64,000 bases of DNA, from NCBI GenBank assembly GCA_958295915.1, contig OY282381.1, positions 394,722-458,721 on the forward strand. The letters are read 5' to 3'. Origin of the DNA: an uncultured Caldilineaceae bacterium. Lineage in GTDB: Bacteria; Chloroflexota; Anaerolineae; Caldilineales; Caldilineaceae. Below the pieces are notes generated by a model. That model was not told where the DNA came from. It was given only the letters and a program-made list of their open reading frames with translations, and made no database searches. A program made the position numbers and the translations under genes. Shown in pieces: positions 43,665 to 53,041 of the stretch; the first letter of the stretch is position 1; each line of letters opens with the position of its first letter.

Positions 43665-44531
43665 ATGATTTTGGTAACCGGCGCCGCAGGCAAGACCGGC
43701 AAAGCAGTTATTCATGCTCTCGCCCAAGCAAACCAAGCGGTTCGCGCCTGGCTGCACCGTCCCGAACAGACCGAAGGGCTACCCATTGCCGACTCGATTG
43801 TCGGTGATTTGGAAGACCCGCGCCTATGGCCCGCCGCGTGCAGCGGCGTGGATGCGCTTTATCTCATCTGCCCCAACATGCATCCCCGTGAACTGAAGAT
43901 CGGCAAACTGGCGTTGCAGTCTGCGCAGGCGGCCGGAATCAGCCTTTTCGTCTACCATTCGGTGCTCCACCCACAAACGGAAGAGATGCCCCACCACTGG
44001 CAAAAGCTGCGTGTGGAAGAGGAAATCCTCCGTAGTGATCTGCCCTTTACCATTCTCCAGCCTTGCGCGTATATGCAGAACATTCTGGCCTATCGGACAC
44101 AGATCGCAGCGTCAGGCCGCTATGCCGTGCCGTATACTATCTACGCTCGCTTTGGACTCGTCGATCTGGCGGACGTAGCGCAGGTTGCGGCCCGCGTCCT
44201 GTCCGAATCCGACCATGCAGGGGCGATATACGAGTTGGCCGGCCCGGCCAATCTGTCCTCCGCCGAAGTAGCGCAGGCGTTGTCCAGCCACTGGCAACGA
44301 CCGATTCAAGCTATACAGGCTCCACTGGATGAATGGGAACGGTCTGCCAGAGCCACCGGGATGCCTAGCAACGCGATCCGTTCACTGGGCGCGATGTTTC
44401 GCTACTACGACCGCTACGGGCTACTCGGAAACGGAAACGTTCTGAGTTGGTTGCTGGGCCGCCGTCCGACATCCTTTGCCCAATTCGTCGAGCGGGAGTT
44501 TTCCGGCTGCGGTGGGGCTGCCCTTGTATAG
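43665..44531 (+). CDS. NmrA-like NAD(P)-binding reductase
   Basis: 288 aa from the ATG at 43665. Rossmann motif ILVTGAAGKTGKAV (G-x2-G-x2-G) at the start, then FVYHSVLHPQ and LPFTILQPCAYMQN, as in the NmrA/HSCARG and SDR a5 groups. The usual catalytic Tyr-Lys pair of SDRs is not evident, which is normal for NmrA-like sensors or atypical reductases. No ribosome site precedes 43665, so the ATG at 43476, preceded by GACAGGAGGCGCTGA, may be used and make a 351-aa fusion with the Uma2 remnant. Confidence 0.8.
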   Translation: MILVTGAAGKTGKAVIHALAQANQAVRAWLHRPEQTEGLPIADSIVGDLEDPRLWPAACSGVDALYLICPNMHPRELKIGKLALQSAQAAGISLFVYHSVLHPQTEEMPHHWQKLRVEEEILRSDLPFTILQPCAYMQNILAYRTQIAASGRYAVPYTIYARFGLVDLADVAQVAARVLSESDHAGAIYELAGPANLSSAEVAQALSSHWQRPIQAIQAPLDEWERSARATGMPSNAIRSLGAMFRYYDRYGLLGNGNVLSWLLGRRPTSFAQFVEREFSGCGGAALV

Positions 44532-44552
44532 TTTCTCACCGGAGTCGTTGCT

Positions 44553-45419
44553 ATGCACTTCATCCTATCCACCGGTTCCCTCTACAGTTACGGCATCGAG
44601 CGCGTCTTTGCGCTGGCGGCTGAGGCTGGTTTTGAGGGCATCGAACTGCTCATAGATCATCGCTGGGACACCCGTCAGGCCGACTATTTGCAATCACTGA
44701 TTCGTCGCTACGCTCTACCGGCGCGAGCGCTGCATAGCCCCTTTGCCCGCAATTGCAAGGGCTGGGGCGAGACAGAGTTTGGGGCCATCGCCCGCACTGT
44801 GGAGCTGGCCGCTGAACTGGGCGCGCAGGTCGTCGTCCACCACCTGCCGCTGCGTTTTAGCTATGCCTCCTTGCGGACTGGCAATCACAGTTTGCGGTTG
44901 CCCAATCCCTTCGACCGCAGCCACCATCAGTATGCGGCCTGGCTTATGGAAACGTATCAGGGTCTCCAGGCATCCACGGACGTTCTGCTGTGCATTGAAA
45001 ACCTGCCGGCGCAGCGTGTCCTCAACCTACCCATAAACCCGGCCCGTTGGAACGCTCACAGCCGGGCAACGGTCGGCGCCATCACCCGCTTTCCCCACAT
45101 CACAATGGATACCACCCATCTGGGCACGTGGGGGTTGGAGCCTGTGGAGGTCTATAGCTGTTGGGGGCAGCGGGTGAAACACGTGCATCTGAGCAACTTC
45201 GACGGTCGTGAACATCGCAGGCCGGAAGATGGCGCTCTGCGATTGGACGCGCTGCTGGCTCGAATGGCCGCGGACAGATACGAATACTCGATCTCCTTGG
45301 AGCTACATCCGGATGCCCTGGAGGCCAGCGCGACGGACGACCGGGTTCTCGAGCTGCTGCGGGGCAGCCTGGACTATTGCCGCCGGGCGGTTGGCCTGGA
45401 GAAACGCTCAATTTCGTGA
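44553..45419 (+). CDS. sugar phosphate isomerase/epimerase-type TIM-barrel protein
   Basis: 288 aa AP-endonuclease-2/xylose isomerase-like barrel. It starts MHFILSTGSLYSYGIERVF with GFEGIELLIDHRWD, has ENLPAQRV in the middle, DTTHLGTWG for metal ligands and VKHVHLSNFDG and SLELHP near the end. Such proteins isomerise or epimerise sugars or act as hydroxypyruvate-isomerase-like enzymes. It is 21 bp downstream of the NmrA gene and convergent with a Gfo/Idh dehydrogenase, a common functional partner in inositol or sugar catabolism. Confidence 0.8.
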   Translation: MHFILSTGSLYSYGIERVFALAAEAGFEGIELLIDHRWDTRQADYLQSLIRRYALPARALHSPFARNCKGWGETEFGAIARTVELAAELGAQVVVHHLPLRFSYASLRTGNHSLRLPNPFDRSHHQYAAWLMETYQGLQASTDVLLCIENLPAQRVLNLPINPARWNAHSRATVGAITRFPHITMDTTHLGTWGLEPVEVYSCWGQRVKHVHLSNFDGREHRRPEDGALRLDALLARMAADRYEYSISLELHPDALEASATDDRVLELLRGSLDYCRRAVGLEKRSIS

Positions 45420-45451
45420 AATCAGGCGCTGAAGAGACCGTATTCCGCTCC

Positions 45452-46438
45452 CTAAAGCTCCTCCATGGGATATTGCAGCCCCCAGTCGGACCGCAGACGG
45501 TCCATCAAGCGCATGATTGCCAGCGTCTCGTCTAAGGGCATCAGCGGACTTTCCGTCAGACCCTCTCGCAGACAGCGGCCACACTCCGCGGCTTCGTAGT
45601 TCCAGCCATTGCCGACGGTGGTGGCGTTGACTGTCTCCGGCTCGTGGCCGTCGCGGCTGATTGTGAAGCGAGCCGGGCTCCACCAGCGCTCGGGAATCTG
45701 AATCTGTCCTTGCGTCCCGCTTATGACCACCGCGTGAGGGGTATTGGCCCGGATCGCCGTCGTCATCACCGCCAGTGCGCCATCATCGTACTGAAAGAGA
45801 ATGCCGGCCAACTCGTCCACGCCGGTTTCACCCAGATGGGCCAGAGAGGCGATGCGGACGGGTTCCCCCAGCAGATGATAGACCAGTGAAATCGGATATA
45901 CCCCCACATCCAGCAGCGCGCCGCCGCCCAGGGCCGGGTTGAAAGTGCGGCGTTCGGGAATCACCTGTGCCCGATAGCAAAAATCAGCTTGAATCAGCCG
46001 GATTTCGCCGATCTGTCCGTCTTCGATGCGACGCGCCATTTCCCGTATGTGGGGCAGATAACGGGTCCACATGGCCTCCATCAGAAAGCGACCATGCGCG
46101 CGGGCATACTCGATCATTTCCTGGGCTTCGAGGCTGTTTATGGCGAAGGGTTTCTCACACAGCACGCCCTTGCCGGCGCGCAGGCAAGAGATCGTATTGT
46201 CTTTGTGCAAGGAGTGGGGTGTGGCAATGTAGATGATATCCACATCAGGGTCGGCGGCGAGCGCGTCGTAGGAGGCATGGCGATGGGCAATGTCGAACCG
46301 GGCGGCGAACGCGTCGGCGCTCTCCTGCGTGCGGGAACCAACAGCGACGATCTCGGCGTCCTCCACCGCGGCCAGCCCGATCGCAAAGTCGCCGGCAATG
46401 CGGCCTGTTCCAAGGATTCCCCAGCGAATCTTTTCCAT
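45452..46438 (-). CDS. Gfo/Idh/MocA family oxidoreductase
   Basis: 328 aa NAD(P)-dependent dehydrogenase. WGILGTGRIAGDFA is the dinucleotide motif; ATPHSLHKD and LCEKPFAIN are the standard second motif with the E-K-P residues; LGGGALLDVGVYPISL matches the active-site helix with Asp and a nearby Tyr instead of His. Size and end (GLQYPMEEL) are normal, unlike the repeat-tailed paralogue at 14510. GGAG lies seven bases ahead of the ATG. It is divergent from the lipoprotein gene. Confidence 0.88.
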   Translation of the reverse strand: MEKIRWGILGTGRIAGDFAIGLAAVEDAEIVAVGSRTQESADAFAARFDIAHRHASYDALAADPDVDIIYIATPHSLHKDNTISCLRAGKGVLCEKPFAINSLEAQEMIEYARAHGRFLMEAMWTRYLPHIREMARRIEDGQIGEIRLIQADFCYRAQVIPERRTFNPALGGGALLDVGVYPISLVYHLLGEPVRIASLAHLGETGVDELAGILFQYDDGALAVMTTAIRANTPHAVVISGTQGQIQIPERWWSPARFTISRDGHEPETVNATTVGNGWNYEAAECGRCLREGLTESPLMPLDETLAIMRLMDRLRSDWGLQYPMEEL

Positions 46439-46508
46439 TTTCTCGGCTCCAAACGTGTGGGTACGCGGTTGTGGCGCTTGATGAGAAGTAAAACACGATT
46501 GCCGAAGA

Positions 46509-46537
46509 CTGTCAACCGAACGGCTCTATGTTATACT
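46509..46537 (+). promoter_or_regulatory. sigma70-type promoter for the lipoprotein gene
   Basis: -35 CTGTCA (46509-46514), 17-bp spacer, -10 TATACT (46532-46537). The leader to the chosen ATG at 46673 would be about 130 nt. Confidence 0.5.
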
Positions 46538-46672
46538 GGACATAAGCGCCTGGAAAGAGTTGCCGACACACATCGTGATCCCTTTTCCCCGTTCACCGAA
46601 ACTATAGGGGCGGCCATTTATTTTCCTTACCCTGATGCGTCTGAAGGCTTCTTTCGGCGCGGTGTATACACC

Positions 46673-48019
46673 ATGAATAAACATTCTGTATCTCCCATAC
46701 AGTATCTATCTTCTCGGCATCTCATTCTCTTTGCCCTGCTCTTGGCGAGTTGTGGTCGGCTGGATGTGAACTTTGGCCCGCTGCTGCGCGATGTGTCTGT
46801 GGCCCCGGATCGGATATCCCCTAACGCCGACGGGGATACCGATGTCACCGAAATTCGCTACAGTCTCAGCCGTTCTGCCGACGTCAGCATCTTTTTCGAG
46901 AATGAATCCGACGAACGTTTTTACTTCCGCAAAGATCGCCGTCGTTCTCCCGGCAGCTATGGGGTTCTGTGGGGAGGCGTGATGGATGAGCCGGAAATCG
47001 TGCCGTTCGAAGGCGGCACGGAAGAAATTCTCAGCCGGGTCCTGCCAGATGGCGGATATCGCTGGGTGGTGCAAGCCACCGATGACAGCGGCGCCACGGA
47101 AACTGTAGATGGCACGATCAGCTTGGAGAACGGCGACACAGATGTGCCGAGACTGGAAAACTTTGCTGTCGCTCCCCAAACCTTCCGTCCCAATCAGGAC
47201 GGTCTGCGGGACGATTGGGTGAGCATCAGCTACTACCTGACAAAAGATGTACAGTCAGTGCAGGTCTATCTATTGGACCCGCACAAACCAGGCGTAAAGT
47301 TCCACATCGCCGAAGGACCGAATACCATCGAGCCGGAGGAGAAAGGCTATCATGCATACCGCTATACCGGTGGCGTGGACCTGAATGCGGAGCCGCCGCC
47401 GGACGGCGACTATCAGGTCGTCGGCGAGGCCAGAGACCTGGCCGGCAACCGCGTACGGGCTACCCGATATCTGACTATTGAGGGTGGAGGCAAGCCGCGC
47501 GCGGATGTGGCGCAGGGGGAGATCGACTGGCATGGAGAGGTGAACCGGGTCGTGAGTATCCCTCTTGGCAAAAAGCTCTGTTTCTCTGTAATCGTGAAAA
47601 ATGAGGGGACCGTTCCTGTCCGCACCAGCGGTCCTTGGCCAGGTCAGGAGTACCGTTTCAACGAGGACCGCACCCACCAGACCTTCAACAGCCTGACGGC
47701 CAGCGGCGACGATCCCCATCCGATATGGTATCAGCGGCCGGGTGTGTGGCGATTCGGCATCAATTTCGATACCACCGGCTACGTTTATCCCTTTCGCTGG
47801 GCGATTGGACGTCCGGAGGATTTGGAGCGTCTTACGTTTACAGGCCAGGAGGAGTGGTACCTGATGCCTGGCAAAGCCGGCGCGGTCAATGGCTGCATTC
47901 TCTTCAACAGTAGGCCGCCGGGGGGCACGATTCTCTGGTGGGGTGGGCTGATCCACGAAGCTTACGGCGTTCCCAACGATTATATCGACCGCATCACTGT
48001 CGAGGTAGTCCCAGAATGA
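46673..48019 (+). CDS. lipoprotein with FlgD-like Ig domains
   Basis: 448 aa. I chose the ATG at 46673 because it starts a lipoprotein signal (LFALLLASCG, lipobox LLAS-C); the open frame extends far upstream but is antisense to the Gfo/Idh gene. Two repeats carry the calcium-like N-x-D-G pattern ISPNADGDTDVTEIRYSLS and FRPNQDGLRDDWVSISYYL, typical of FlgD-Ig domains, the second ending in a YQVVGEARDLAGNRV strand. The C-terminal 170 residues are not recognised. It is exported and membrane-anchored, and lies ahead of two GT2 genes. Confidence 0.78.
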   Translation: MNKHSVSPIQYLSSRHLILFALLLASCGRLDVNFGPLLRDVSVAPDRISPNADGDTDVTEIRYSLSRSADVSIFFENESDERFYFRKDRRRSPGSYGVLWGGVMDEPEIVPFEGGTEEILSRVLPDGGYRWVVQATDDSGATETVDGTISLENGDTDVPRLENFAVAPQTFRPNQDGLRDDWVSISYYLTKDVQSVQVYLLDPHKPGVKFHIAEGPNTIEPEEKGYHAYRYTGGVDLNAEPPPDGDYQVVGEARDLAGNRVRATRYLTIEGGGKPRADVAQGEIDWHGEVNRVVSIPLGKKLCFSVIVKNEGTVPVRTSGPWPGQEYRFNEDRTHQTFNSLTASGDDPHPIWYQRPGVWRFGINFDTTGYVYPFRWAIGRPEDLERLTFTGQEEWYLMPGKAGAVNGCILFNSRPPGGTILWWGGLIHEAYGVPNDYIDRITVEVVPE

Positions 48020-48125
48020 TCCGCTATCGTGGCTAGTTGCGCATTGCGTACCTGCCCTACCGCTCATGGAAGACAATGCAAACGATTCCTGCCTTGATTC
48101 CTGCAGATCCAGTGAATCCTGATCG

Positions 48126-49127
48126 ATGTCGCGTTTAGCCGTTGTTATCGTCTCATACAACGTTCGCGAGCTGCTGCGCCGCTGTCTGCAGAGCGTGTAT
48201 GCATCTGCGCGGCAAAGCGCCGATTGGCTGGCTGTGGACGTGCATGTCGTCGATAACGCCAGCCACGACAGCAGCGCGCAGATGGTGGCGGATGAATTTC
48301 CGGATGCGCATCTGCTCCCCTGCCCCAACAATCTGGGTTTTACACGCGCCAACAATCTGGCGCTGGAACGCCTGGGATTCGGAACAGAAGAAGAAAATCA
48401 TTCATGCCCCGACTTCGCACTCCTTCTCAACCCGGATACAGAAGTCGTGGACGATGCCCTGGGGAAGATGGCCGCCTTTTTGCGGGACAACCCCTACGTC
48501 GGAGCATGCGGTCCTCGCCTGCACTACACTGACGGCAGCCTGCAACACGCGGGCTTTGACTATCCGGGGTTGGCGCAGATCGTCTTGGATCTCTACCCGC
48601 TGGCGGAAGTGCCGGGGTTGAGCCGGCTGCTCCAGCGGCTATTGGAGAGCCGTTTCAACGGCCGCTATCCCCGCCGGCAGTGGCTGGGCGCGATGCCGTT
48701 CCCGGTCGGCTTTGCGTTGGGCGCGGCGCTCATGGCGCGGGGGGAGAGCATCCGCGCGATCGGCTTGCTAGACGAGGGCTATTTTATGTACTGCGAGGAG
48801 ATGGACTGGTGCCTGCGGATGCGGGAGGCGGGTCTGCCGATCTTTGCCGTGCCCACGGCGCAGATCATTCATCACGAGGCCCGTAGCAGTCGGCAGGTGC
48901 GCTGGCAGTCCTTCGAGCGTCTGTGGGTTAGCCGCTTTCGCTTCTTTCGCCTGCATGCCTACCTCTACCCCCAGCTCTTTCACGTCTGCTTGCGTTCACT
49001 GGTTCATCTGGGCCTGGCCTGGAACAGCCTGATCGCCCGACGACGTTTTGCCCAAGGGCAGCTATCCGGCGATCGCCTGGCAGAGCAGCTCGACGCATAT
49101 AAGAAGGTCATGAACCATGCTACGTAG
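48126..49127 (+). CDS. family 2 glycosyltransferase (rhamnosyltransferase-like)
   Basis: 333 aa GT-A inverting transferase: VVIVSYNVRELLRRCLQSV at the start, VDNASHDSS, PNNLGFTRANNLAL and NPDTEV (D-x-D-like metal site), then YFMYCEEMDWCLRMREAG with the catalytic-base region. This pattern is that of WbbL-like rhamnosyltransferases in cell-surface glycan synthesis, acting at the cytosolic face of the membrane. It is followed by another GT2 gene after 212 bp. Confidence 0.9.
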   Translation: MSRLAVVIVSYNVRELLRRCLQSVYASARQSADWLAVDVHVVDNASHDSSAQMVADEFPDAHLLPCPNNLGFTRANNLALERLGFGTEEENHSCPDFALLLNPDTEVVDDALGKMAAFLRDNPYVGACGPRLHYTDGSLQHAGFDYPGLAQIVLDLYPLAEVPGLSRLLQRLLESRFNGRYPRRQWLGAMPFPVGFALGAALMARGESIRAIGLLDEGYFMYCEEMDWCLRMREAGLPIFAVPTAQIIHHEARSSRQVRWQSFERLWVSRFRFFRLHAYLYPQLFHVCLRSLVHLGLAWNSLIARRRFAQGQLSGDRLAEQLDAYKKVMNHAT

Positions 49128-49304
49128 GGGCAATGCGGGCTTCGCACGATGGGCAAAACCTGATCCTTGATGTACTTGATTCAGGTGATGAAGATGATGA
49201 ACTACAGTTTACTGCAGTTATGGCCGTTATCATGGCACTCATAAGAATCAGATGAATCGGTGGTCACACCTGCGGCGCCATCAGCCCGAACCTTGTGGTT
49301 TTGC

Positions 49305-49332
49305 CCACTGACCACTAGCCACTGACCACTGG
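49305..49332 (+). repeat. 14-bp tandem repeat (CCACTGACCACT)
   Basis: CCACTGACCACTAG (49305-49318) followed by CCACTGACCACTGG (49319-49332), ending seven bases before the next ATG. Similar GGCCACTGGC sequence occurs in the loop of the inverted repeat at 60802-60845. Confidence 0.7.
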
Positions 49333-49339
49333 CGTTCGG

Positions 49340-50089
49340 ATGTCTCTACACCTGGCAGCTGTTATTCTCACAAAAAATGAGGCTGAACATATAGGCGACT
49401 GCATTGCCGCCCTGCGGGATTGGAGCGACACGGTGGTCGTGTGGGATTCCGGCAGCCAGGATGCCACCCGGCGGCACGCGCAGGCGGCCGGCGCGTGCGT
49501 GGTCGCGCGCCCGTTTGACGATTACGCCCGTCAGCGGCAGGCGGCCCTCGACAGCATTAACAGCGAGTGGGTTCTCTTCGTCGACGCGGACGAACGGGCT
49601 ACCCCAGCTCTGGCGCAGGAGGTTTTGAATGCGATCCGAAATTCAGGCTGCGCCGGCTACTGGATCCCCCGGCGCAACTTTATCGTCGGCCACGAAATGC
49701 GGGGCGGAGGGTTTACGCCGGATTATCAGCTGCGGCTACTGCGGCGGAACGCCGCTCGGTACGATCTGCGCCGGGAAGTCCACGAAATCGTCATCCTTGA
49801 CGGCCCAGAAGGCAATTTAAGCGAGCCGTTGCTGCACTACAACTACCGCGATTGGTCACAGTTTCACCGCAAGCAGCAGAGCTATGCTCGGTACGAAGCC
49901 AAAATCCTCGCTGAACAGGGTGTTCGGCCACGGCCACACAATCTTATCCTTCAGCCAATGCGGGAACTGCGTCGCCGTTTTGTCACTCTACAGGGGTGGC
50001 GTGACGGGTTCCACGGGCTGCGTATGGCTCTGCTCCTCGCCTGGTACTATGGCTTCGTACCCTATTGGCTGCTGTTGAAGGCTGCCTGA
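49340..50089 (+). CDS. family 2 glycosyltransferase (WaaE/KdtX-like)
   Basis: 249 aa GT-A enzyme: LAAVILTKNEAEHIGDCIAA, VVWDSGSQDAT, FVDADERATP (D-x-D) and GYWIPRRNFIVG are the markers of the WaaE/LgtF-like group, which adds glucose to surface glycans. The C-terminal hydrophobic stretch (LLLAWYYGFVPYWLLL) suggests membrane association. Its 3' end overlaps the convergent recombinase gene by 28 bp. The ribosome site is poor because the tandem repeat lies directly upstream. Confidence 0.88.
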   Translation: MSLHLAAVILTKNEAEHIGDCIAALRDWSDTVVVWDSGSQDATRRHAQAAGACVVARPFDDYARQRQAALDSINSEWVLFVDADERATPALAQEVLNAIRNSGCAGYWIPRRNFIVGHEMRGGGFTPDYQLRLLRRNAARYDLRREVHEIVILDGPEGNLSEPLLHYNYRDWSQFHRKQQSYARYEAKILAEQGVRPRPHNLILQPMRELRRRFVTLQGWRDGFHGLRMALLLAWYYGFVPYWLLLKAA

Positions 50090-51114
50090 TGCGCCTCCCG
50101 TACGGCGTTGTCTTCCAGTTTGGCGTAGATGCGGGTTGTGTTGGGGTTAGAGTGCCCTAGCGCGGTCTGGGTAACGGCCAGATCGTGAGTGGTCTGGTAG
50201 ATGCGGGTGGCGAAGTAATGGCGCAACGCGTGGGGGGTGATGCCTTTGGCGCCCAGTCCGGCCTGCTCCGCCAGGCGGCGAATCGTATTTTGGATGGTCG
50301 CCGTGGTAAGGGGTAACACTTGGGAACCGACCCGTCTATCATGACGGGCAAAGACCGGCAGTTCGGCCAGAGGACGCCTGGCCCCTCCATCGAATGGTTG
50401 TCTTTCCTGCAAATAGCGATGGATGGCTTCCCAGGCCCGATCATCAAAATATACCCGTCGGGCTTTGCCCCGCTTGCCGATGACCCACACAGCCCGGTCC
50501 CGCTCATCCAACTGCTTGCGGGTGATGCCCACCAGTTCTCCCACGCGCAGACCTGTGCAGCGCAACGCTTCCACGATCGCAATATTCCGCAGTTTGGCAA
50601 GCCGTTCCCGAAGGTCGTTTTCGCGCCGCAAAACGGTGTCGCGGGCTGCGGCGACAAGGGCTTCCATCTCCTCTGGGCGAGGGGGATAGGGCAACAGATC
50701 CGGCGGACGCTGATTCCTGCGGATGCGTTTGACACCGTTCTGTAGGCGCGCCAGCTCCTGAGGGCTGAAAGGCAGCCAGCCTCTCACCTGCAGAAAGTTC
50801 ACCCAGCCCACCAGCGCGGCCAGATAGGTGTGCAGGGTACGCTGGCTGATGCCGGTCTCATCCAAGAGCCAGGTGGCGAAGACCAACAGTCGGTCTACGT
50901 CCAGCCGCTCTAATGCGCTGACGTCCGGCGGGATCCGCTTCTCCGTCAAATATGTCTGAAAAAGGTTCATCGCCGTACGGTAGGTGCGACGAGTGTAAAA
51001 ACTGCCTGTATCCGCGGCGTTCAGATAGTGTTCGATGGCGTCAGAGATGATCATCAGACGATTGGATGGCGCAGCCTTCCGGCGGTCGGGCGCTGTTGCG
51101 GACGCGCCATTCAA
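50062..51114 (-). CDS. tyrosine recombinase (XerC/D-like)
   Basis: 350 aa. N-terminal SAM-like core-binding domain (YTRRTYRTAMNLFQTYLTE), then the catalytic domain with all residues: Arg in GLRVGEL, Lys in GKRGKARRV, H-x2-R in TPHALRHYFATRI, His in LGHSNPNTT and the nucleophile Tyr in TRIYAKL. It could be a chromosome-dimer resolvase or the integrase of a small element. No excisionase or att duplication is seen nearby and there is no flanking tRNA, so I favour a resident Xer-like protein. The start may be the Met 20 residues in. Confidence 0.92.
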   Translation of the reverse strand: MNGASATAPDRRKAAPSNRLMIISDAIEHYLNAADTGSFYTRRTYRTAMNLFQTYLTEKRIPPDVSALERLDVDRLLVFATWLLDETGISQRTLHTYLAALVGWVNFLQVRGWLPFSPQELARLQNGVKRIRRNQRPPDLLPYPPRPEEMEALVAAARDTVLRRENDLRERLAKLRNIAIVEALRCTGLRVGELVGITRKQLDERDRAVWVIGKRGKARRVYFDDRAWEAIHRYLQERQPFDGGARRPLAELPVFARHDRRVGSQVLPLTTATIQNTIRRLAEQAGLGAKGITPHALRHYFATRIYQTTHDLAVTQTALGHSNPNTTRIYAKLEDNAVREAHQAAFNSSQ

Positions 51115-51181
51115 CAGGCATTGAGTATGCGAAGAAAGCGGTCATCAGTGGCTGCAAGCAAAGAATAGAAGGATCCTGACT

Positions 51182-52843
51182 TTAGTAAGAACGGCGGCCC
51201 GGCCCAGTGACGATCTGTCCAGGGGTCGCGTCGGTGTGCGCGCCATCTTCAAAGACCCGTATTCCATTGACCCACACGTCGCGCACACCGACGGAAAGCT
51301 GGTGGGAATCTGAAAAGGTGGCCCGATCCCTGATCGTCTTGGGATCGAAGATGACCACATCGGCGTAGAATCCCTCGCGCAATTGGCCCCGATCCCGCAG
51401 ACCGAGCCGGTCGCACAGAGCCGAGGACATTTTGCGCACTGCGTCTTCCAAAGGGATCACTTTCTCTTCCCGCACATATTTGCCCAGCACGCGGCTGTAC
51501 GTGCCGTAAGCCCGGGGGTGATAGGGGCCGGCGTCCCGCGCCCAGTTCGGATCCATTCCACCGGCGTCGGTGGAAATCGTAATCCACGGTTGTTGCAGTT
51601 GGCGCCGCAGGTTCTCTTCACTCATTGCAAAATAAAAGGCGCTGATGCGCTGCCCTTCAGATGCCAGCAGATTCATGGCCGCGTCTGGCCAATCCAGGCC
51701 CATCTCCGCTGCGATCTGTGACAGGCGCTTGCCCACATACTGCTGATTCTCTTCCTGCAGAAAGCCGACGGGCATTACGCCATGGGGTCCTACCAGATCG
51801 GCCATCGCTTCCCAATCGCCGCTGGGGCGCACTGTCGCTTCTTTGATTTTGGCCCGCATGACCGGGTCCTTGAGGTTCTCATAGAGTCTGTCACCGGCTG
51901 CGGCCCAGGGGGGCAGTACAGACGTCAGGCCGGTACCGGCGGCTGTGTACGTATACATATCAGCGGTGACATCTATCCCCTGGTAACGGGCTTCGGTGAT
52001 GCGCTCCATCGCTGAGGCCAGTTTATGCCAGTTGCGGACGCCGGCGGCCTTCAGATGGTAAATTTCTACCGGCACATCAGCTTGCCGTCCAATCATTAAC
52101 GCCTCTTCCAACCCTTCCAGAAAGGCGTCGGCTTCGGAGCGCAGATGGGTGATGTAGATGCCATGATAAGGGCGAAAGGCTTTGGCAATCGCAACGATTT
52201 CGTCGGTATTGGCGTAGCTACTGGGCGGATAGATGAGCGCGAAGGAAACACCAAATGCGCCGTCCTCCATTGCTTCGGCGGTAACTCGCAACATTGTCGC
52301 CAACTCATCAGCTGTGGGTGGACGCATCTCCATGCCCATTGCGTACTTACGCAGGCTGCCTCCACCCAAAAAGGCGCCGACATTGGGCGACACACCCTGC
52401 TCTGTCAGCGCCTCCAACCAGTCGCGCAAACGGCGCCAGGTGAGCATACGCTCGGCCCAGACAGGGTCCAGAAGTTGGGAGAACTGATGGATGGGAAGAT
52501 GTGAAGCGCCACTCTTCGCCTCGACACTGAGTCTGCCGCCAAAGGGGGCAGGGGTCCAATCCTCGCCCATCACTTCTGTCGTCACGCCTTGGGAGATTTT
52601 GGAGAGGCTGCGGCCGTCCACCATCAGGGACAGGATCGAATGACTGAGAATATCCACAAAGCCAGGGCAGACCACATGTCCGCTGGCGTCCACCACTTCG
52701 GCGCAGTTCTCGACTGGAATCGCGCCAGGTGGAGCGACCGCGGCGATGCGCTCCCCGACCAAGACGACGTCGCCGTACCGCCAGGGAGAGCCTGAGCCGT
52801 CGACGATCTGGGCATTGTGAATCAGAACGGAATCGTTGGACAT
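51182..52843 (-). CDS. N-acyl-D-amino-acid deacylase family amidohydrolase
   Basis: 553 aa metallo-hydrolase. The N-terminal beta domain (IHNAQIVDGSGSPWRYGDV) is followed by the barrel start PGFVDILSHSILSL, where only the second His of the usual H-x-H is present (SHS). HLRSEADA, EIYHLKAAG and ISTDAGGMDPN give the remaining metal and catalytic residues. The C-terminal part VWVNGIRVFEDG is typical. Such enzymes release D-amino acids from N-acyl derivatives or act on related amides and dihydropyrimidines. A palindromic operator-like site overlaps its likely -10 region. Confidence 0.88.
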   Translation of the reverse strand: MSNDSVLIHNAQIVDGSGSPWRYGDVVLVGERIAAVAPPGAIPVENCAEVVDASGHVVCPGFVDILSHSILSLMVDGRSLSKISQGVTTEVMGEDWTPAPFGGRLSVEAKSGASHLPIHQFSQLLDPVWAERMLTWRRLRDWLEALTEQGVSPNVGAFLGGGSLRKYAMGMEMRPPTADELATMLRVTAEAMEDGAFGVSFALIYPPSSYANTDEIVAIAKAFRPYHGIYITHLRSEADAFLEGLEEALMIGRQADVPVEIYHLKAAGVRNWHKLASAMERITEARYQGIDVTADMYTYTAAGTGLTSVLPPWAAAGDRLYENLKDPVMRAKIKEATVRPSGDWEAMADLVGPHGVMPVGFLQEENQQYVGKRLSQIAAEMGLDWPDAAMNLLASEGQRISAFYFAMSEENLRRQLQQPWITISTDAGGMDPNWARDAGPYHPRAYGTYSRVLGKYVREEKVIPLEDAVRKMSSALCDRLGLRDRGQLREGFYADVVIFDPKTIRDRATFSDSHQLSVGVRDVWVNGIRVFEDGAHTDATPGQIVTGPGRRSY

Positions 52844-52912
52844 ATGATGTATTGAGGGAGCAGTTAATCCTTCGAGCGGAAAGATATATCGAACACGGCT
52901 TTTGCGTATTCA

Positions 52913-52932
52913 ATTATACCATATGGTAAAAT
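52913..52932. promoter_or_regulatory. operator-like palindrome over a -10 box
   Basis: ATTATACCAT then ATGGTAAAAT: a 20-bp palindrome with one mismatch, centred at 52922/52923 between the divergent deacylase and subtilase genes. The minus-strand TATAAT (52913-52918) forms part of one arm, so a bound repressor would block the deacylase promoter. The regulator is not encoded in the window. Confidence 0.5.
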
Positions 52933-53041
52933 TAGATCATTGCTGGATCGCTGAAAAACTCGCCCGAAACGAGGGGATCTATGATCGTTTCGTCTGATAC
53001 TCACATCTCTCGTAGTTTGTAGACGCTATAGCGACGATTCC

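Noticed and set aside
45989-46672. N-terminal extension of the lipoprotein frame
   Set aside because: This part is antisense to the Gfo/Idh gene and lies before a good lipoprotein signal at 46673.
50062-51114. Integrase as marker of a genomic island
   Set aside because: No tRNA, direct att repeats, excisionase or phage genes nearby; neighbours look like ordinary chromosome genes.
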